A stretch of DNA of 64,000 bases, taken from positions 53,907-117,906 of the forward strand of contig JADFOJ010000002.1 in NCBI GenBank assembly GCA_022562915.1, given 5' to 3'. The DNA comes from Planctomycetota bacterium. GTDB taxonomy: Bacteria > Planctomycetota > Phycisphaerae > Phycisphaerales > SM1A02. The notes beneath the pieces were generated by a model. The model was not told the DNA's origin. It saw only the letters and a list, made by a program, of their open reading frames with translations, and ran no database searches. Numbering within the stretch: position 1 is the stretch's first letter; the number at the start of each line of letters is the position of its first letter. Both the position numbers and the translations under genes were made by a program. This document shows, piece after piece, positions 43,061 to 52,336 of this stretch.

Positions 43061-45331
43061 TCACTTGCGCTTCTTGTAGGTCCTGGGCGGGGGCTTTCGC
43101 TTCTGCTTGGCCCGCTCCATGGCGCTGGCGTACGCCCGGGAGTGGATGTCCTTGGATTTCTTCTTCGGCTTGGGCTTGGGCGGGTTGAGATCCAGCGCCT
43201 TGATGTGCGCCCGGACGTACTTGCTCTCGATGATCCCGACGAAGCTGGACGTGCAGATATAGAGGCAGAGTCCCGACGGAGCGCTGTACAGCATCAGCGG
43301 GAACATCACCACCATCATGATCTTCATGATCTTCTGCTGCTGGGCCTGCTCCGAGGTCATCGCGGCGCTCGGCGGCGGGGACATGTACTTCTGCTGGATG
43401 TAGAACACGACGCCCAGTAACAGGGGCAGCAGGTTGATCCCGGTCATGTTCCACATGAGGAACTTGAACGGCTTCTGGAACACCCAGAAACAATGGTCCG
43501 CTGCGCTCAGGTCGCCGAGAAACTCCCAGCCCCAGAAGAGCTGGAAGAACCCCCAGAAGGCCGGTTCGTGGCGCAGCTCGAACGCGAAGTAGAGCATCGC
43601 GTACAGGGCGATCCAGATCGGCGTCTGGAGGAGCATGGGCAGACAGCCCAGCATCTGCAGCGGGTTGGCGCCGCGCTCGCGCATCAGCTTCATCTGCTCC
43701 TGCTGGAGCTTGCGCGAGTCATCCGGGTACTTCTTCTGGAGCTTCTCGATCTCCGGCTTGAGGTCCGACATGACCTTGCCGAACCGCTGCAGGCTGATCT
43801 GCGCCCTCTTGGTCAGCGGGTGCAGCAGCGTTCGCACGAGCAGCACCAGAAGAATGATCGAGACGCCCCAGTCGCCCGTCACCACGTCCACGATCGAGAG
43901 GAATTTGAGCAGGCCGATCGCGAGCCACTGGAACGTGCAGATCGCGCACATGGCCGACATCTGGTAGAGGATGAGCCCACTCATCTGCAGCGCCGCCAGC
44001 GGCTGTTGAAACGCCAGCACGTCGCGTCTCAGCGGCCCGGCGTACACGCCGAGATCGAACGAAGTCGCGCCGCCTGCCTCGATCGTGCGCGGCGGACTGT
44101 ACAGGTGGGTGAAGATCACCTGCGTTGCCGCCACGTCGCCGATGAGCCCCGGGCGGATCTCCGAGACTTCCACGGCGAGGGAGCGACTGCCCGAAACGGA
44201 ACCCGTGGCGCTGACGTCGAGCAGTGGATGCACCGCCAGCGCGAAGTACCGGTTGGTCGCGGCGAACCACGACAACTCGTAGCCCGCGTTGACGCCGGCG
44301 GGGTCCGGCCACAGCGTCGTCAGTTCCCGGAGCCGCTGGGGGTCGGTGGTCTTTGCCGCCTTCTTGAGGTGCTTGAGGACCTTCTGTCGCTCGAACAGCA
44401 TGTCGCCGTCGTCGGACGCGATCAGGTCGGGGAAGAGCGCGGCGTCGGGCAGGTAGCCGAAGCGGAAGCGGCGGCGATCCATGTACCGGGCACGGTCCAC
44501 GATGAGGTCGCCGGGGCCGTATTGAATCCACGTCACCTCCAGCGGCGAGGTGGTCAGGTTGGTAATCTCCTGGCGGATCGCGATGTCGTAGTCGCTGCCC
44601 AGTTCGAAGTGGCGGGTGATGCGGGCGACGGGCCGGTCGTTCTCGTCGAGGAGCGTCGATTCGAAGGCGCCTGGGGCGGTCTCCCGCCAGAGCGCCCATC
44701 GCGTGCCAACGTCGTCGGTGTATTGCTTGACGAGGCTTACCTGGACACCGTTCACGACGATGGCATAGGCGGCCATTTGCGGCACCGAGACGGTGACCCA
44801 CTGCGCGGTGGCGGTGTCGAAAACCGGCACCGACTGAGCGGCCTGGAGCACGTACCGCCCCGACGGGTCCGGCAACGGTGGTGGATTGGGGTCGTTCGCT
44901 GCGATCGCGACGGCGTGGGCGCGGGCCTGGCGGCTCTGCGGGGCCGTCAGCCAGTACTCGGAGAGGATGATCCGTTCCAGGCCCGCTCCGGTGGTCGAGA
45001 ACTCCAGGAACATGCCGGCCTGTCCGGGATCGAGCGATCCGAGCGTCGCCGGCGGCGTGTCCCGTACGGCCACCCACTCTGCGTGCAGACCGGGCAGGGG
45101 CGTGGGCGTCTCGGCAGGTGAACCGGCAGGTGAACCGGCAGGTGCTTGGGCCGGTGCCTCGGCCGGTGCCTGGGTGGGAGTTTCGCTCGCGGTGACGGCC
45201 TGGTCGGAAGCGGGTGCGGGCGGCGGCGCCGCCGCCTGCCGCTTCTGGCTCAGCATCGTGACCAGCAGCACGCCGAAGGCGAGGCCCAGCACGACCACGG
45301 TGATGAGGAATCGTCTGAGGGGTGGGTTCAT
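43061..45331 (-). CDS. yidC: Membrane protein insertase YidC
   Basis: This 756-residue protein has an N-terminal membrane helix (FLITVVVLGLAFGVLLVTML), a long Pro/Ala linker, a large periplasmic domain (residues about 85-440), and the conserved insertase core: VSIILLVLLVRTLLHPLTKRAQ, RERGANPLQMLGCLPMLLQTPIWIALYAML, FWGFFQLFWGWEFLG, LPLLLGVVFYIQQKY and SAPSGLCLYICTSSFVGI. A Lys/Arg/Pro tail (KRKPPPRTYKKRK) probably touches the ribosome. It inserts proteins into the inner membrane, alone or with Sec. rnpA and rpmH are not adjacent. Confidence 0.95.
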   Translation of the reverse strand: MNPPLRRFLITVVVLGLAFGVLLVTMLSQKRQAAAPPPAPASDQAVTASETPTQAPAEAPAQAPAGSPAGSPAETPTPLPGLHAEWVAVRDTPPATLGSLDPGQAGMFLEFSTTGAGLERIILSEYWLTAPQSRQARAHAVAIAANDPNPPPLPDPSGRYVLQAAQSVPVFDTATAQWVTVSVPQMAAYAIVVNGVQVSLVKQYTDDVGTRWALWRETAPGAFESTLLDENDRPVARITRHFELGSDYDIAIRQEITNLTTSPLEVTWIQYGPGDLIVDRARYMDRRRFRFGYLPDAALFPDLIASDDGDMLFERQKVLKHLKKAAKTTDPQRLRELTTLWPDPAGVNAGYELSWFAATNRYFALAVHPLLDVSATGSVSGSRSLAVEVSEIRPGLIGDVAATQVIFTHLYSPPRTIEAGGATSFDLGVYAGPLRRDVLAFQQPLAALQMSGLILYQMSAMCAICTFQWLAIGLLKFLSIVDVVTGDWGVSIILLVLLVRTLLHPLTKRAQISLQRFGKVMSDLKPEIEKLQKKYPDDSRKLQQEQMKLMRERGANPLQMLGCLPMLLQTPIWIALYAMLYFAFELRHEPAFWGFFQLFWGWEFLGDLSAADHCFWVFQKPFKFLMWNMTGINLLPLLLGVVFYIQQKYMSPPPSAAMTSEQAQQQKIMKIMMVVMFPLMLYSAPSGLCLYICTSSFVGIIESKYVRAHIKALDLNPPKPKPKKKSKDIHSRAYASAMERAKQKRKPPPRTYKKRK

Positions 45332-45381
45332 GCCGGCAGATCAGAGCCGTCCGAGCGGACGCGCCGCCATCGGTCGGGCGG

Positions 45382-46137
45382 TCACCTTCCTTCGTAGAGC
45401 CTCTCCCCCAGCCAGTCGAGCAGTTCCGGAATGGCGCGGATCTTGTTCACGACCGCCTCGATATCGTACTCCAGCCGGAAGAATCGCACGGCGTCGTCCT
45501 CGATGATCACATAGCTCGCCCGCGGATCGAGGTCGCGGGGCTGGCCGACCGAGCCGGGATTGATGATCGCCTTCTCGTCGTCGCGGAGGGTGTAGACGCC
45601 GTCGAGGTCGTCGGGCGGGTAGAAGTCGGGCTCGTCCGTGAACACGCCGGGCACGTGCGTGTGGCCGACGAGACAGTACTTGTCCACCAGGTCGAAGATC
45701 TGTTGCATCTTCACGGGCGAGTTGAGCGCGTCCTCCGGGAACAGGTACTCGTTGATCGGGCGGCGCGGGGTACCGTGAACGCACAGGAAGTCGTCGAATG
45801 TCACCCGGACCCGCAGCCGGCTCAGGAACTCCCAGTGACGCGCGGCATCCTCTTTATTGCTGTCGATCTCGAACTGCTCGCGCGACCAGTACGCCGCCTG
45901 TTCGGCGGCGAGGTTGAAGTTGGTCGGCTCGTAGACCACGCCGAAGTCATGATTGCCCATGAGCGACCACTCGCATCGCCGGGCGATGACGTCCACGCAC
46001 TCGACGGGGTTCGGGCCGTAGCCGAGGATGTCGCCGAGGCAGATGATGCGGTCCACCTGCTGCGCGTCGATGTGCTCGAGGACGGCATTCAGCGCTTCGA
46101 GATTGGCGTGGATGTCACTGATGACGGCGAGCTTCAC
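45382..46137 (-). CDS. Metallophosphoesterase
   Basis: This 251-residue protein has the calcineurin-like metal sites in order: VISDIHAN (about 5-12), CLGDILGYGP, LMGNHDFG, and late VHGTP and CLVGHTHVPGVF, with INPGSVGQPRD near residue 200. It is likely a phosphodiesterase or phosphatase of the YfcE/MJ0936 group; the substrate is unknown. It is divergent from lpd. The start is a plain ATG at 46137. Confidence 0.85.
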   Translation of the reverse strand: MKLAVISDIHANLEALNAVLEHIDAQQVDRIICLGDILGYGPNPVECVDVIARRCEWSLMGNHDFGVVYEPTNFNLAAEQAAYWSREQFEIDSNKEDAARHWEFLSRLRVRVTFDDFLCVHGTPRRPINEYLFPEDALNSPVKMQQIFDLVDKYCLVGHTHVPGVFTDEPDFYPPDDLDGVYTLRDDEKAIINPGSVGQPRDLDPRASYVIIEDDAVRFFRLEYDIEAVVNKIRAIPELLDWLGERLYEGR

Positions 46138-46282
46138 CGGCCACCTCCGGGATCGAGTGTCGGGTGAGGGACGCGGATGCTAGGAGAGTACCCCCGAGGC
46201 GTCAATGGCCCCAAGGGCCGGTGCCGATCGTAACCGGTACAATGCCGCCGACTTCACGGACGGAACAAGGAGACTCCTGCGC

Positions 46283-47773
46283 GTGGCGGAACCCAGACAC
46301 TATGACCTCATCGTGATCGGCGCGGGCCCGGCCGGGTATGTCGGCGCGATCCGGGCCGCGCAGCTCGGCCTCAAGGTCGGGTGCATCGAGCGAGACAAGC
46401 TCGGCGGCGTCTGCTTGAACTGGGGGTGCATCCCCAGCAAGGCCCTGCTGCACAATGCCGAACTGTACCGCGAAGCGGTGACCAACGGCGCCGAGTGGGG
46501 TATCGAATTCGAGAAGGTCACGATCAACTGGAAGACCATTATCAACAGGAGCCGGGGCGTCACCGAGGTCTTCAACAAGGGCGTCGGGTTCCTGTTCAAG
46601 AAGAACGGCGTCGACGTCGTCAAGGGCCACGCGAAGATCGTCAGCGGGCGGAGCGCACGGGGACCCTGCCGCGTCGAGGTTTCCCGGCCGGCCGGTGACT
46701 ACTACCACGGCGCCGGCGGCTCGGCAATCACGGAGACGCTCACCGCCGACAACGTGATCATCGCCACGGGAGCGGCGCCCAGGGAGCTTCCGTTCGCCCC
46801 CTTCGACGGCAAGACGATCGTGTCGTCCTACGACGCGATGAACCTGCCGAAGAAGCCGAAGTCCATGGTCATCGTCGGCTCCGGGGCGATCGGGATGGAG
46901 TTCGCATACTTCTTCAATTCCTTCGGCACCGCCGTCACGGTCGTGGAGATCCTCGACCGCGTCCTGCCGATCGAGGACGACGACATCTGCACCATTGCCA
47001 GGCGCGTCTTCACGAAGCAGGGCATGACCATTCACACCGGGCACACGGTCAAGGCCATTGACGTCAAGACCGCTGCGAAAGCGACCGGGGCGACCGTCAC
47101 CATCGTCGATGCGTCGGACGAGTCGAAGTCGCAGACGATCGAGTGCGACATGGTCCTGGTGGCGGTCGGCGTCACCGCCCGGTTCGAGGGATTGTTCGAC
47201 GACGCGCTGGGGCTGGCCCTTACAAAGGGGCACATCGCGACGGACTACCGCGACGCGGCCGAGCCGACGTACCGGACGAACCTGCCCGGGATCCACGCCG
47301 TGGGCGATGTGATCGGTCCGCCGTGGCTCGCACACCTGGCGATGGAGGAGGCCGTGGTGTGCGTGGAACGGATCGCGGGCCACGCGGCGCTGGCGATCGA
47401 CTACGACGCGATCCCCGGCTGCACCTACTGCAACCCGCAGATCGCCTCGATCGGCCTGACCGAGCGGGCGGTGCGGGAGAAGGGAATCGAGTACAGCGTC
47501 GGCATCTTCCAGCTCAAGAGCCACGGCAAGGCCGTGGCGGTGGGGGCGGCCGAGGGCATCGTGAAGCTCATCACTTCCAAACCCTATGGCGAGATCCTCG
47601 GCGCCCACATCATCGGCGAGGACGCCTCCGAACTGATCGCCGAGATGGGTCTGGCCAAGCGCCTGGAGGCCACCGCGGAGGACATCATCTCGACGATCCA
47701 CGCCCACCCGACCATGTCCGAGGCGATCCACGAAGCGGCCCTGGCGACCGAGGGGCGGACGGTGCATGCGTAA
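46283..47773 (+). CDS. lpdA: Dihydrolipoyl dehydrogenase
   Basis: This 496-residue flavoenzyme has the FAD motif VIGAGPAGYVGAI (about 11-23), the redox disulfide GGVCLNWGCIPSKALL (Cys44 and Cys49), an NAD motif VGSGAIGMEFAYF, YRTNLPGIHAVGDVIGPPWLAH and the C-terminal HAHPTMSEAIHEA with the catalytic His. It reoxidises lipoyl groups in the pyruvate and 2-oxoglutarate dehydrogenase complexes. I start at GTG 46283 (AAGGAG upstream); the frame is open 26 codons further. No lipoyl-complex genes are beside it. Confidence 0.93.
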   Translation: MAEPRHYDLIVIGAGPAGYVGAIRAAQLGLKVGCIERDKLGGVCLNWGCIPSKALLHNAELYREAVTNGAEWGIEFEKVTINWKTIINRSRGVTEVFNKGVGFLFKKNGVDVVKGHAKIVSGRSARGPCRVEVSRPAGDYYHGAGGSAITETLTADNVIIATGAAPRELPFAPFDGKTIVSSYDAMNLPKKPKSMVIVGSGAIGMEFAYFFNSFGTAVTVVEILDRVLPIEDDDICTIARRVFTKQGMTIHTGHTVKAIDVKTAAKATGATVTIVDASDESKSQTIECDMVLVAVGVTARFEGLFDDALGLALTKGHIATDYRDAAEPTYRTNLPGIHAVGDVIGPPWLAHLAMEEAVVCVERIAGHAALAIDYDAIPGCTYCNPQIASIGLTERAVREKGIEYSVGIFQLKSHGKAVAVGAAEGIVKLITSKPYGEILGAHIIGEDASELIAEMGLAKRLEATAEDIISTIHAHPTMSEAIHEAALATEGRTVHA

Positions 47774-47915
47774 TTCAGGAAAGTGGCACGCATCGTCATA
47801 TGCCGATAAGTCGTTTATTCACAGTAAGTTACCTGACTCTGTGGCCGAACGCATCGAGATCGGTTATTCTGAGGCAACTTCAGCCACCGGAACGCCGGAC
47901 CGATTGGAGCGGTCG

Positions 47916-48557
47916 ATGAATACGACGATCGAAACACCCGCGACCACGGTTGACTACTTCGAATCGGTGTACGCCGAGGCGGGTGGCGACCGGGCACGCA
48001 TTCCGTGGGCGAGCAGGCATCCGAGCACCGCGATGGTCAACTGGCTCAACGCCGTGGCCCCGTCGCTGGTGCGTTGCGGCGCCCGCGTGGCGGTGGTCGG
48101 TTGCGGCCTCGGCGACGATGCCCGGGAGGTGATCCGTCGCGGTTACGACGTGACGGCTTTTGACTGCAGCATCACCGCGGTCGAGTGGGCCCGCGGGCTC
48201 GATCCGACGCACTCCGAGAGCTATTCCCAGGCAGACCTGTTCAACCCGCCGGGCCGGTGGGTCCATCGCTTCGACCTGGTGGTCGAGATCAACAACCTCC
48301 AGTACCTCACGCCCTCGCTGCAGGAGGACGCGGTCAGTTCGCTGGCGAGATTCATGGCGCCGCACGGCCGCCTGCTGGTGATCTGCCGCGGCGCCGACGA
48401 GCCTGCCGGATACGACGAGGGGCCGCCCTGGCCGCTGACCGAGCGGCAACTCCTGGACGCGGCGGCCCAGGCGGGACTGGTGCCCGACCACGGCGTGTGC
48501 TGCTTCACCGACGACGAGAACGCCAGACGCATCCGGGCGCTCTTCCGGCGAGCCTAG
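47916..48557 (+). CDS. SAM-dependent methyltransferase, class I
   Basis: This 213-residue protein has a Rossmann methyltransferase core: motif I RVAVVGCGLGDDAREVIRRG, motif II VTAFDCSITAVEWARG, a middle FDLVVEINNLQYLTP and GRLLVICRGADE. The N-terminal part YFESVYAEAGGDRARIPWA resembles thiopurine-type methyltransferases. The substrate is unknown. ATG 47916 has GGAG seven bases upstream; an open frame reaches back to overlap lpd, but has no family similarity. Confidence 0.83.
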   Translation: MNTTIETPATTVDYFESVYAEAGGDRARIPWASRHPSTAMVNWLNAVAPSLVRCGARVAVVGCGLGDDAREVIRRGYDVTAFDCSITAVEWARGLDPTHSESYSQADLFNPPGRWVHRFDLVVEINNLQYLTPSLQEDAVSSLARFMAPHGRLLVICRGADEPAGYDEGPPWPLTERQLLDAAAQAGLVPDHGVCCFTDDENARRIRALFRRA

Positions 48558-48583
48558 AGCATCCACAGTCCATAATGTAGCTG

Positions 48584-49831
48584 ATGCCCGTCGAGTTCAG
48601 ACGCACCACCCTTGACAACGGCCTCGAGATCATTGCCGAGGTCGATGCCGACGCGCACACCGCGGCGGCCGGGTTCTTTGTCAAGACCGGCGGCCGTGAC
48701 GAAGACCCCGCCATCATGGGCGTGAGCCACTTCCTCGAGCACATGATGTTCAAGGGTACCGAGAGCAGGACCGCCGCTGACGTCGACCGCGACTTCGACG
48801 ACATCGGCGCCCAGCACAATGCCTTTACGAGCGGGGAGATGACCGCCTTCTGGGCGCACGCCCTGCCCGAACGTTTGTCCACGGCGCTGGAGATCCTTGC
48901 CGATATTCTCCGGCCCGCCCTGCGGCCCAAGGATTTTGACGACGAGAAGAGCGTGATCATCGAGGAGATCGCGATGTACGACGACCAGCCGTTCTGGGTC
49001 GTCTACGAGCGGGCAACGGAGCTGTTCTTCCGTACCCATCCGCTGAGCCACCGCGTGCTGGGCACCCGCGAGACGGTGCAGGCCATGCGCTGCGAGCAGA
49101 TGCAGGCGTACTTCGACCGCCGGTATTCCGCGGACAACACCACGATCGCGCTCGCCGGGCGGGTGGACTTCGACGCCTCGGTGAGGCAGCTCGCCGGCCT
49201 CTGCGGAGAGTGGAGCACCACCGACGCCCGCCGCAGCTACCCGGAGCTCGAGTACGTCACGGACGACTTCACGATCGAGTCCGACACCGTCAACCGTCAC
49301 TATGGGATCATGCTCTCGCCCGCTCCGTCGATCCAGGACGACCGGCGATACGCCGCATCGATGCTCGCCGACGCGCTGGGCGATGCCGAAGGGTCGCTGC
49401 TGTACTGGGCATTGATCGAGACCGGCATCGCCGAGGAGGCCCGGGCCCAGTACGACGGCCACGACGGTGTCGGCAGCTTCGCCGTCTACTACGTGTGCTC
49501 GCCCGACAATGCTACCCGGGTGAGTGACGTCATTGCCACCCAGATCGACGAACTGCTCGAGACCGTGACCGAGGACGACCTCGATCGGATACGCAGCAAG
49601 ATCGCCACCTCGGCCACGCTGCAGGGGGAACTGCCCGCGGGGCGAATGCAGCGGCTCGGCCGGCAGTGGACCTACACGGGTGAATACCTGTCGCTGGACG
49701 AGGAGCTCGATCGCATCAATGCCGTGACACTCGGCGACGTGGTTGCGGTCGGCAGGGAGTACGGGTTCCAGCCGTGCGTGAGCGGTCACCTTCGACCGGC
49801 CAAAGGGGTGGCACGGTCGACCGAGCGATAG
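48584..49831 (+). CDS. M16 family zinc metallopeptidase
   Basis: This 415-residue peptidase has the inverted zinc site SHFLEHMMFKGT (HxxEH at 49-53) and the second acid site in EKSVIIEEIAMYDD (about 121-134). A C-terminal M16-like inactive domain follows. Such proteins (PqqL/processing peptidase type) degrade short peptides. The last eight or so codons, KGVARSTER, and the stop are encoded by the start of the GGTGGCACGG repeat, so the original C-terminus may have been altered. Starts at ATG 48584. Confidence 0.88.
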   Translation: MPVEFRRTTLDNGLEIIAEVDADAHTAAAGFFVKTGGRDEDPAIMGVSHFLEHMMFKGTESRTAADVDRDFDDIGAQHNAFTSGEMTAFWAHALPERLSTALEILADILRPALRPKDFDDEKSVIIEEIAMYDDQPFWVVYERATELFFRTHPLSHRVLGTRETVQAMRCEQMQAYFDRRYSADNTTIALAGRVDFDASVRQLAGLCGEWSTTDARRSYPELEYVTDDFTIESDTVNRHYGIMLSPAPSIQDDRRYAASMLADALGDAEGSLLYWALIETGIAEEARAQYDGHDGVGSFAVYYVCSPDNATRVSDVIATQIDELLETVTEDDLDRIRSKIATSATLQGELPAGRMQRLGRQWTYTGEYLSLDEELDRINAVTLGDVVAVGREYGFQPCVSGHLRPAKGVARSTER

Positions 49832-49907
49832 CGAGGTCGCCCGTGGAGCGACGCCCAACCACGGGCGAGTCCGCCGGCTTCGCCGTCGGCCTCGACCGTG
49901 CCACCCC
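49805..49907. repeat. GGTGGCACGG repeat family, copy 3
   Basis: Ends GGGGTGGCACGGTCGA and its complement enclose 103 bp, with the shared CGCCCGTGGAGCGACG segment. It starts inside the M16 peptidase gene, whose stop codon lies in it, and ends four bases before the stop of the convergent HDOD-GGDEF gene. Confidence 0.85.
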
Positions 49908-49910
49908 CGG

Positions 49911-51425
49911 CTACGCCGCGTCGGACTGATCCGAGCGAGGCTTGAAGATGCGAACGCAGTTCCCGCCGGCGTGCCGGGCCGCATCCAACGCCTTCGCGGC
50001 GAGCGGAATCAACAGTTGCGAATCGTGGAGGGTTCCGGCCAGGGCCGGCTCGAGCGCGGCGACACCGATGCTTGCGGTCACCTGGACCGCTTCGACGTCA
50101 GTGCCGGCGCCATGCAGATCGACGTGATCCCGTTCGATGTGCCGCCTGGCGCGCTCGGCCATTCGAGCGGCATCCATACGAGTGGCGCCCGGGATGATCA
50201 CCGCGAACTGCTCGCCGCCTGATCGGCAGACCACGCCGACTTGACCGACGCTCTCGTGAAGCCGTTGCGCGATCGCTCGCAGCGCGGTGTCGCCGGCCGC
50301 GGCGCCGAGCGTGTCGACCAGCGAGGTGAACCGGTCGGTGGCGACCAGGACGAGGCCGAGGCACCCGTCCGTCCGGCGAGCCCGGTCGAAGAGGCTCGGC
50401 AGCTCCCTGTCGAAGTGCTCGCGGTTGCCGACGCCGGTGAGCCGGTCGGTCATCGATTCCGGTACCTGCGACAGGGCGGGCCGCCGAGGCTGCCCGATCT
50501 CCAGGTCGCGCTCGGTCTGGTGCCGTATCAGCGCGTCGTCCGCGTCGGCAAGCAGTGCCTCGATGTCCGGGAGCTCGCCCACGTGTACCTCGAGCAGGCC
50601 CGACAGCTCGCGCGCGTCCTCGGTCGTCTGCAGCAGGACAGTGCGCTCGTCCTCGGGGGTCATGTGGAAGATCGACTGAGACATGGCGCTGACCATATCC
50701 AGCACCGGTTTGCGATCGCCGGCAGACACCAGGTTGGAGATCCGGTAGCCGAGAATCACCGCGTTGACGAGGGGGTTCTGCCGCCCGAAGGGGCTGCCGC
50801 GTGTATGGTGCAGCCGGATCGGCTCCACCAGCTGGTTCGGCAGCCTCCACTGCTCGCCGAGCTTGGCGCCCGCCTCGGCGTGGTTGAACCCCAACGCTGC
50901 GGTTTCGCGGCGCGGGAGCATCATGTGATTGTCGTTGGTCCCGGCCAGCAGTTGGTCGTACTCCTCGCCCAGCACGGTGTGCATGGCGAGCATGCCGATG
51001 TCCTGCATCAGCGCCGCGATAAAGGCTTCGTCGGGATCGCACGTACCCGTGACCATGGCAATGCGCCTCGCCGCCGCCGCCGAGTACACGCACCGCCGCC
51101 AGTAGTCCGCCAGGTCGAAGCTGTCTTCGCAGGTGCGGGTCATTTCCACGAGGCTGAAGCCGAGCACGAGCGACTTGACGGTGCTCAGTCCCATGTAGGC
51201 CAGTGCGCGCGTGATGCTCGGGCACGGTTGCGCAAGACTGTAATAGCTGGAATTGATCGTCCGGAGGATCTTGGCCGACAGCGCCTGGTCGTACTGGACA
51301 AGCTTGGCGATCTCGCGCAGCTCGACATCCGGGTCGCTGGTCAACTGCAGCAGCTTCGCCGCCACGGTGGGGAGCGTCGGCAGCTTCGAGGACGACAGAA
51401 CTTGTTCCAGTTTCGAAGCGATCAT
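49911..51425 (-). CDS. HDOD-GGDEF protein with degenerate GGDEF motif
   Basis: This 504-residue protein starts with an HDOD domain (LPTLPTVAAKLLQLTSDPDVELREIAKLVQYDQALSAKILRTINSSYY; AALMQDIGMLAMH; GFNHAEAGAKLGEQW), then a GGDEF-like domain (TDRLTGVGNREHFDREL ... VCRSGGEQFAVIIPGA). The signature is GGEQF, not GGDEF/GGEEF, so cyclic-di-GMP synthesis is unlikely. HDOD proteins act in signalling and motility control. I start at ATG 51425; longer frames are antisense to neighbours. It converges with the peptidase gene. Confidence 0.88.
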   Translation of the reverse strand: MIASKLEQVLSSSKLPTLPTVAAKLLQLTSDPDVELREIAKLVQYDQALSAKILRTINSSYYSLAQPCPSITRALAYMGLSTVKSLVLGFSLVEMTRTCEDSFDLADYWRRCVYSAAAARRIAMVTGTCDPDEAFIAALMQDIGMLAMHTVLGEEYDQLLAGTNDNHMMLPRRETAALGFNHAEAGAKLGEQWRLPNQLVEPIRLHHTRGSPFGRQNPLVNAVILGYRISNLVSAGDRKPVLDMVSAMSQSIFHMTPEDERTVLLQTTEDARELSGLLEVHVGELPDIEALLADADDALIRHQTERDLEIGQPRRPALSQVPESMTDRLTGVGNREHFDRELPSLFDRARRTDGCLGLVLVATDRFTSLVDTLGAAAGDTALRAIAQRLHESVGQVGVVCRSGGEQFAVIIPGATRMDAARMAERARRHIERDHVDLHGAGTDVEAVQVTASIGVAALEPALAGTLHDSQLLIPLAAKALDAARHAGGNCVRIFKPRSDQSDAA

Positions 51426-51544
51426 CCTTGGTGCTGCTGTGGGGAACGCGCCAATCGGCGCCGGGACCGCCTCCGGGGAACACCAGGGGTATATCGGTGG
51501 ACCGCAGGGGTGACTGAAGGGCCCCGTACCCGTCCCTGGTTCCC

Positions 51545-52285
51545 CTATGTCGCCAAGTCCGGGTAAAGCCACGTCATCGCCGGGGGCTCGCGGCCGAGCA
51601 GCGCCCGGATATACGCCGCCAGCAGGCGGTTGGCCCGCTCCAGCCGCCGCGGCTCGATGTCCGCCGGAGGCCGACCGGCCGCGACCTCGCGGAGCAGATC
51701 GATCGTCTCGCGGCGTACCCGCCAGCGGTCGGCCTCCCCCGTGTCGGCGACGACGCCGCCCGCCGCCGAGGAGAACGCGAGGGTGGGCGCCTCCGCAGGA
51801 AGCGCGGAACCGGTCTCGGCGTCGCGATCGAGCCGCGGTTGATAGCCCGTCTCGCACAACAGCGCCCACACCCACACCAGCAGCGTCCGCCCGACGCGCG
51901 GGGTGTCTCCCATTGCCGCCAGCGATTCGCGCAACGCATCGAACAGAAGCGGGTGAGCATCGTGCTCGGTCAGCATGTGGTGGACCAGGTCAACCATGTA
52001 CAGCCCGCACCGGTTCGCCGCGAGCCGTTCCCGGAGCGGGCGAAAAGCCTCCAGCACGTGCCACGCGGTCACCGTGGCGAGTTCTCGCGACGGCGTGAGG
52101 ATCATGACGACCTGCCCGTGCGTCAGCACGTCGACGCCGCCGTCAAAACTGCCGCCGGCCCGCTTGGCGCCCTTGACGATCCCCCGGACGAGCCCATGGT
52201 CCCGCAGGAACAGGCTCACTGTCTGGGAGGTCTCGGAGTAATCCCACCGGCGGATGCAGATCGCGTTGTCCGTGACCGTGGGCAT
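51545..52285 (-). CDS. recO: DNA repair protein RecO
   Basis: This 246-residue protein starts with an OB fold (DNAICIRRWDYSETSQTVSLFLRDHGLVRGIVKGAKR), the RecO start, followed by a helical domain with LYMVDLVHHMLTEHDAHPLLFDALRESL. RecO loads RecA onto single-stranded DNA coated by SSB. ATG 52285 gives the typical start. It is divergent from parA, 49 bases apart. Confidence 0.85.
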   Translation of the reverse strand: MPTVTDNAICIRRWDYSETSQTVSLFLRDHGLVRGIVKGAKRAGGSFDGGVDVLTHGQVVMILTPSRELATVTAWHVLEAFRPLRERLAANRCGLYMVDLVHHMLTEHDAHPLLFDALRESLAAMGDTPRVGRTLLVWVWALLCETGYQPRLDRDAETGSALPAEAPTLAFSSAAGGVVADTGEADRWRVRRETIDLLREVAAGRPPADIEPRRLERANRLLAAYIRALLGREPPAMTWLYPDLAT

Positions 52286-52322
52286 TGGCGTCCTCTGGCC
52301 GGGTGCGGTTGGTTGTGTCGAT

Positions 52323-52336
52323 ATACTCCCGAGTAT
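52323..52336. promoter_or_regulatory. Dyad at the parA start
   Basis: ATACTC-CC-GAGTAT is a 6-bp perfect inverted repeat that covers the A and T of the parA ATG. It could be an operator for divergent recO/parA control or only a chance dyad. Confidence 0.3.
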
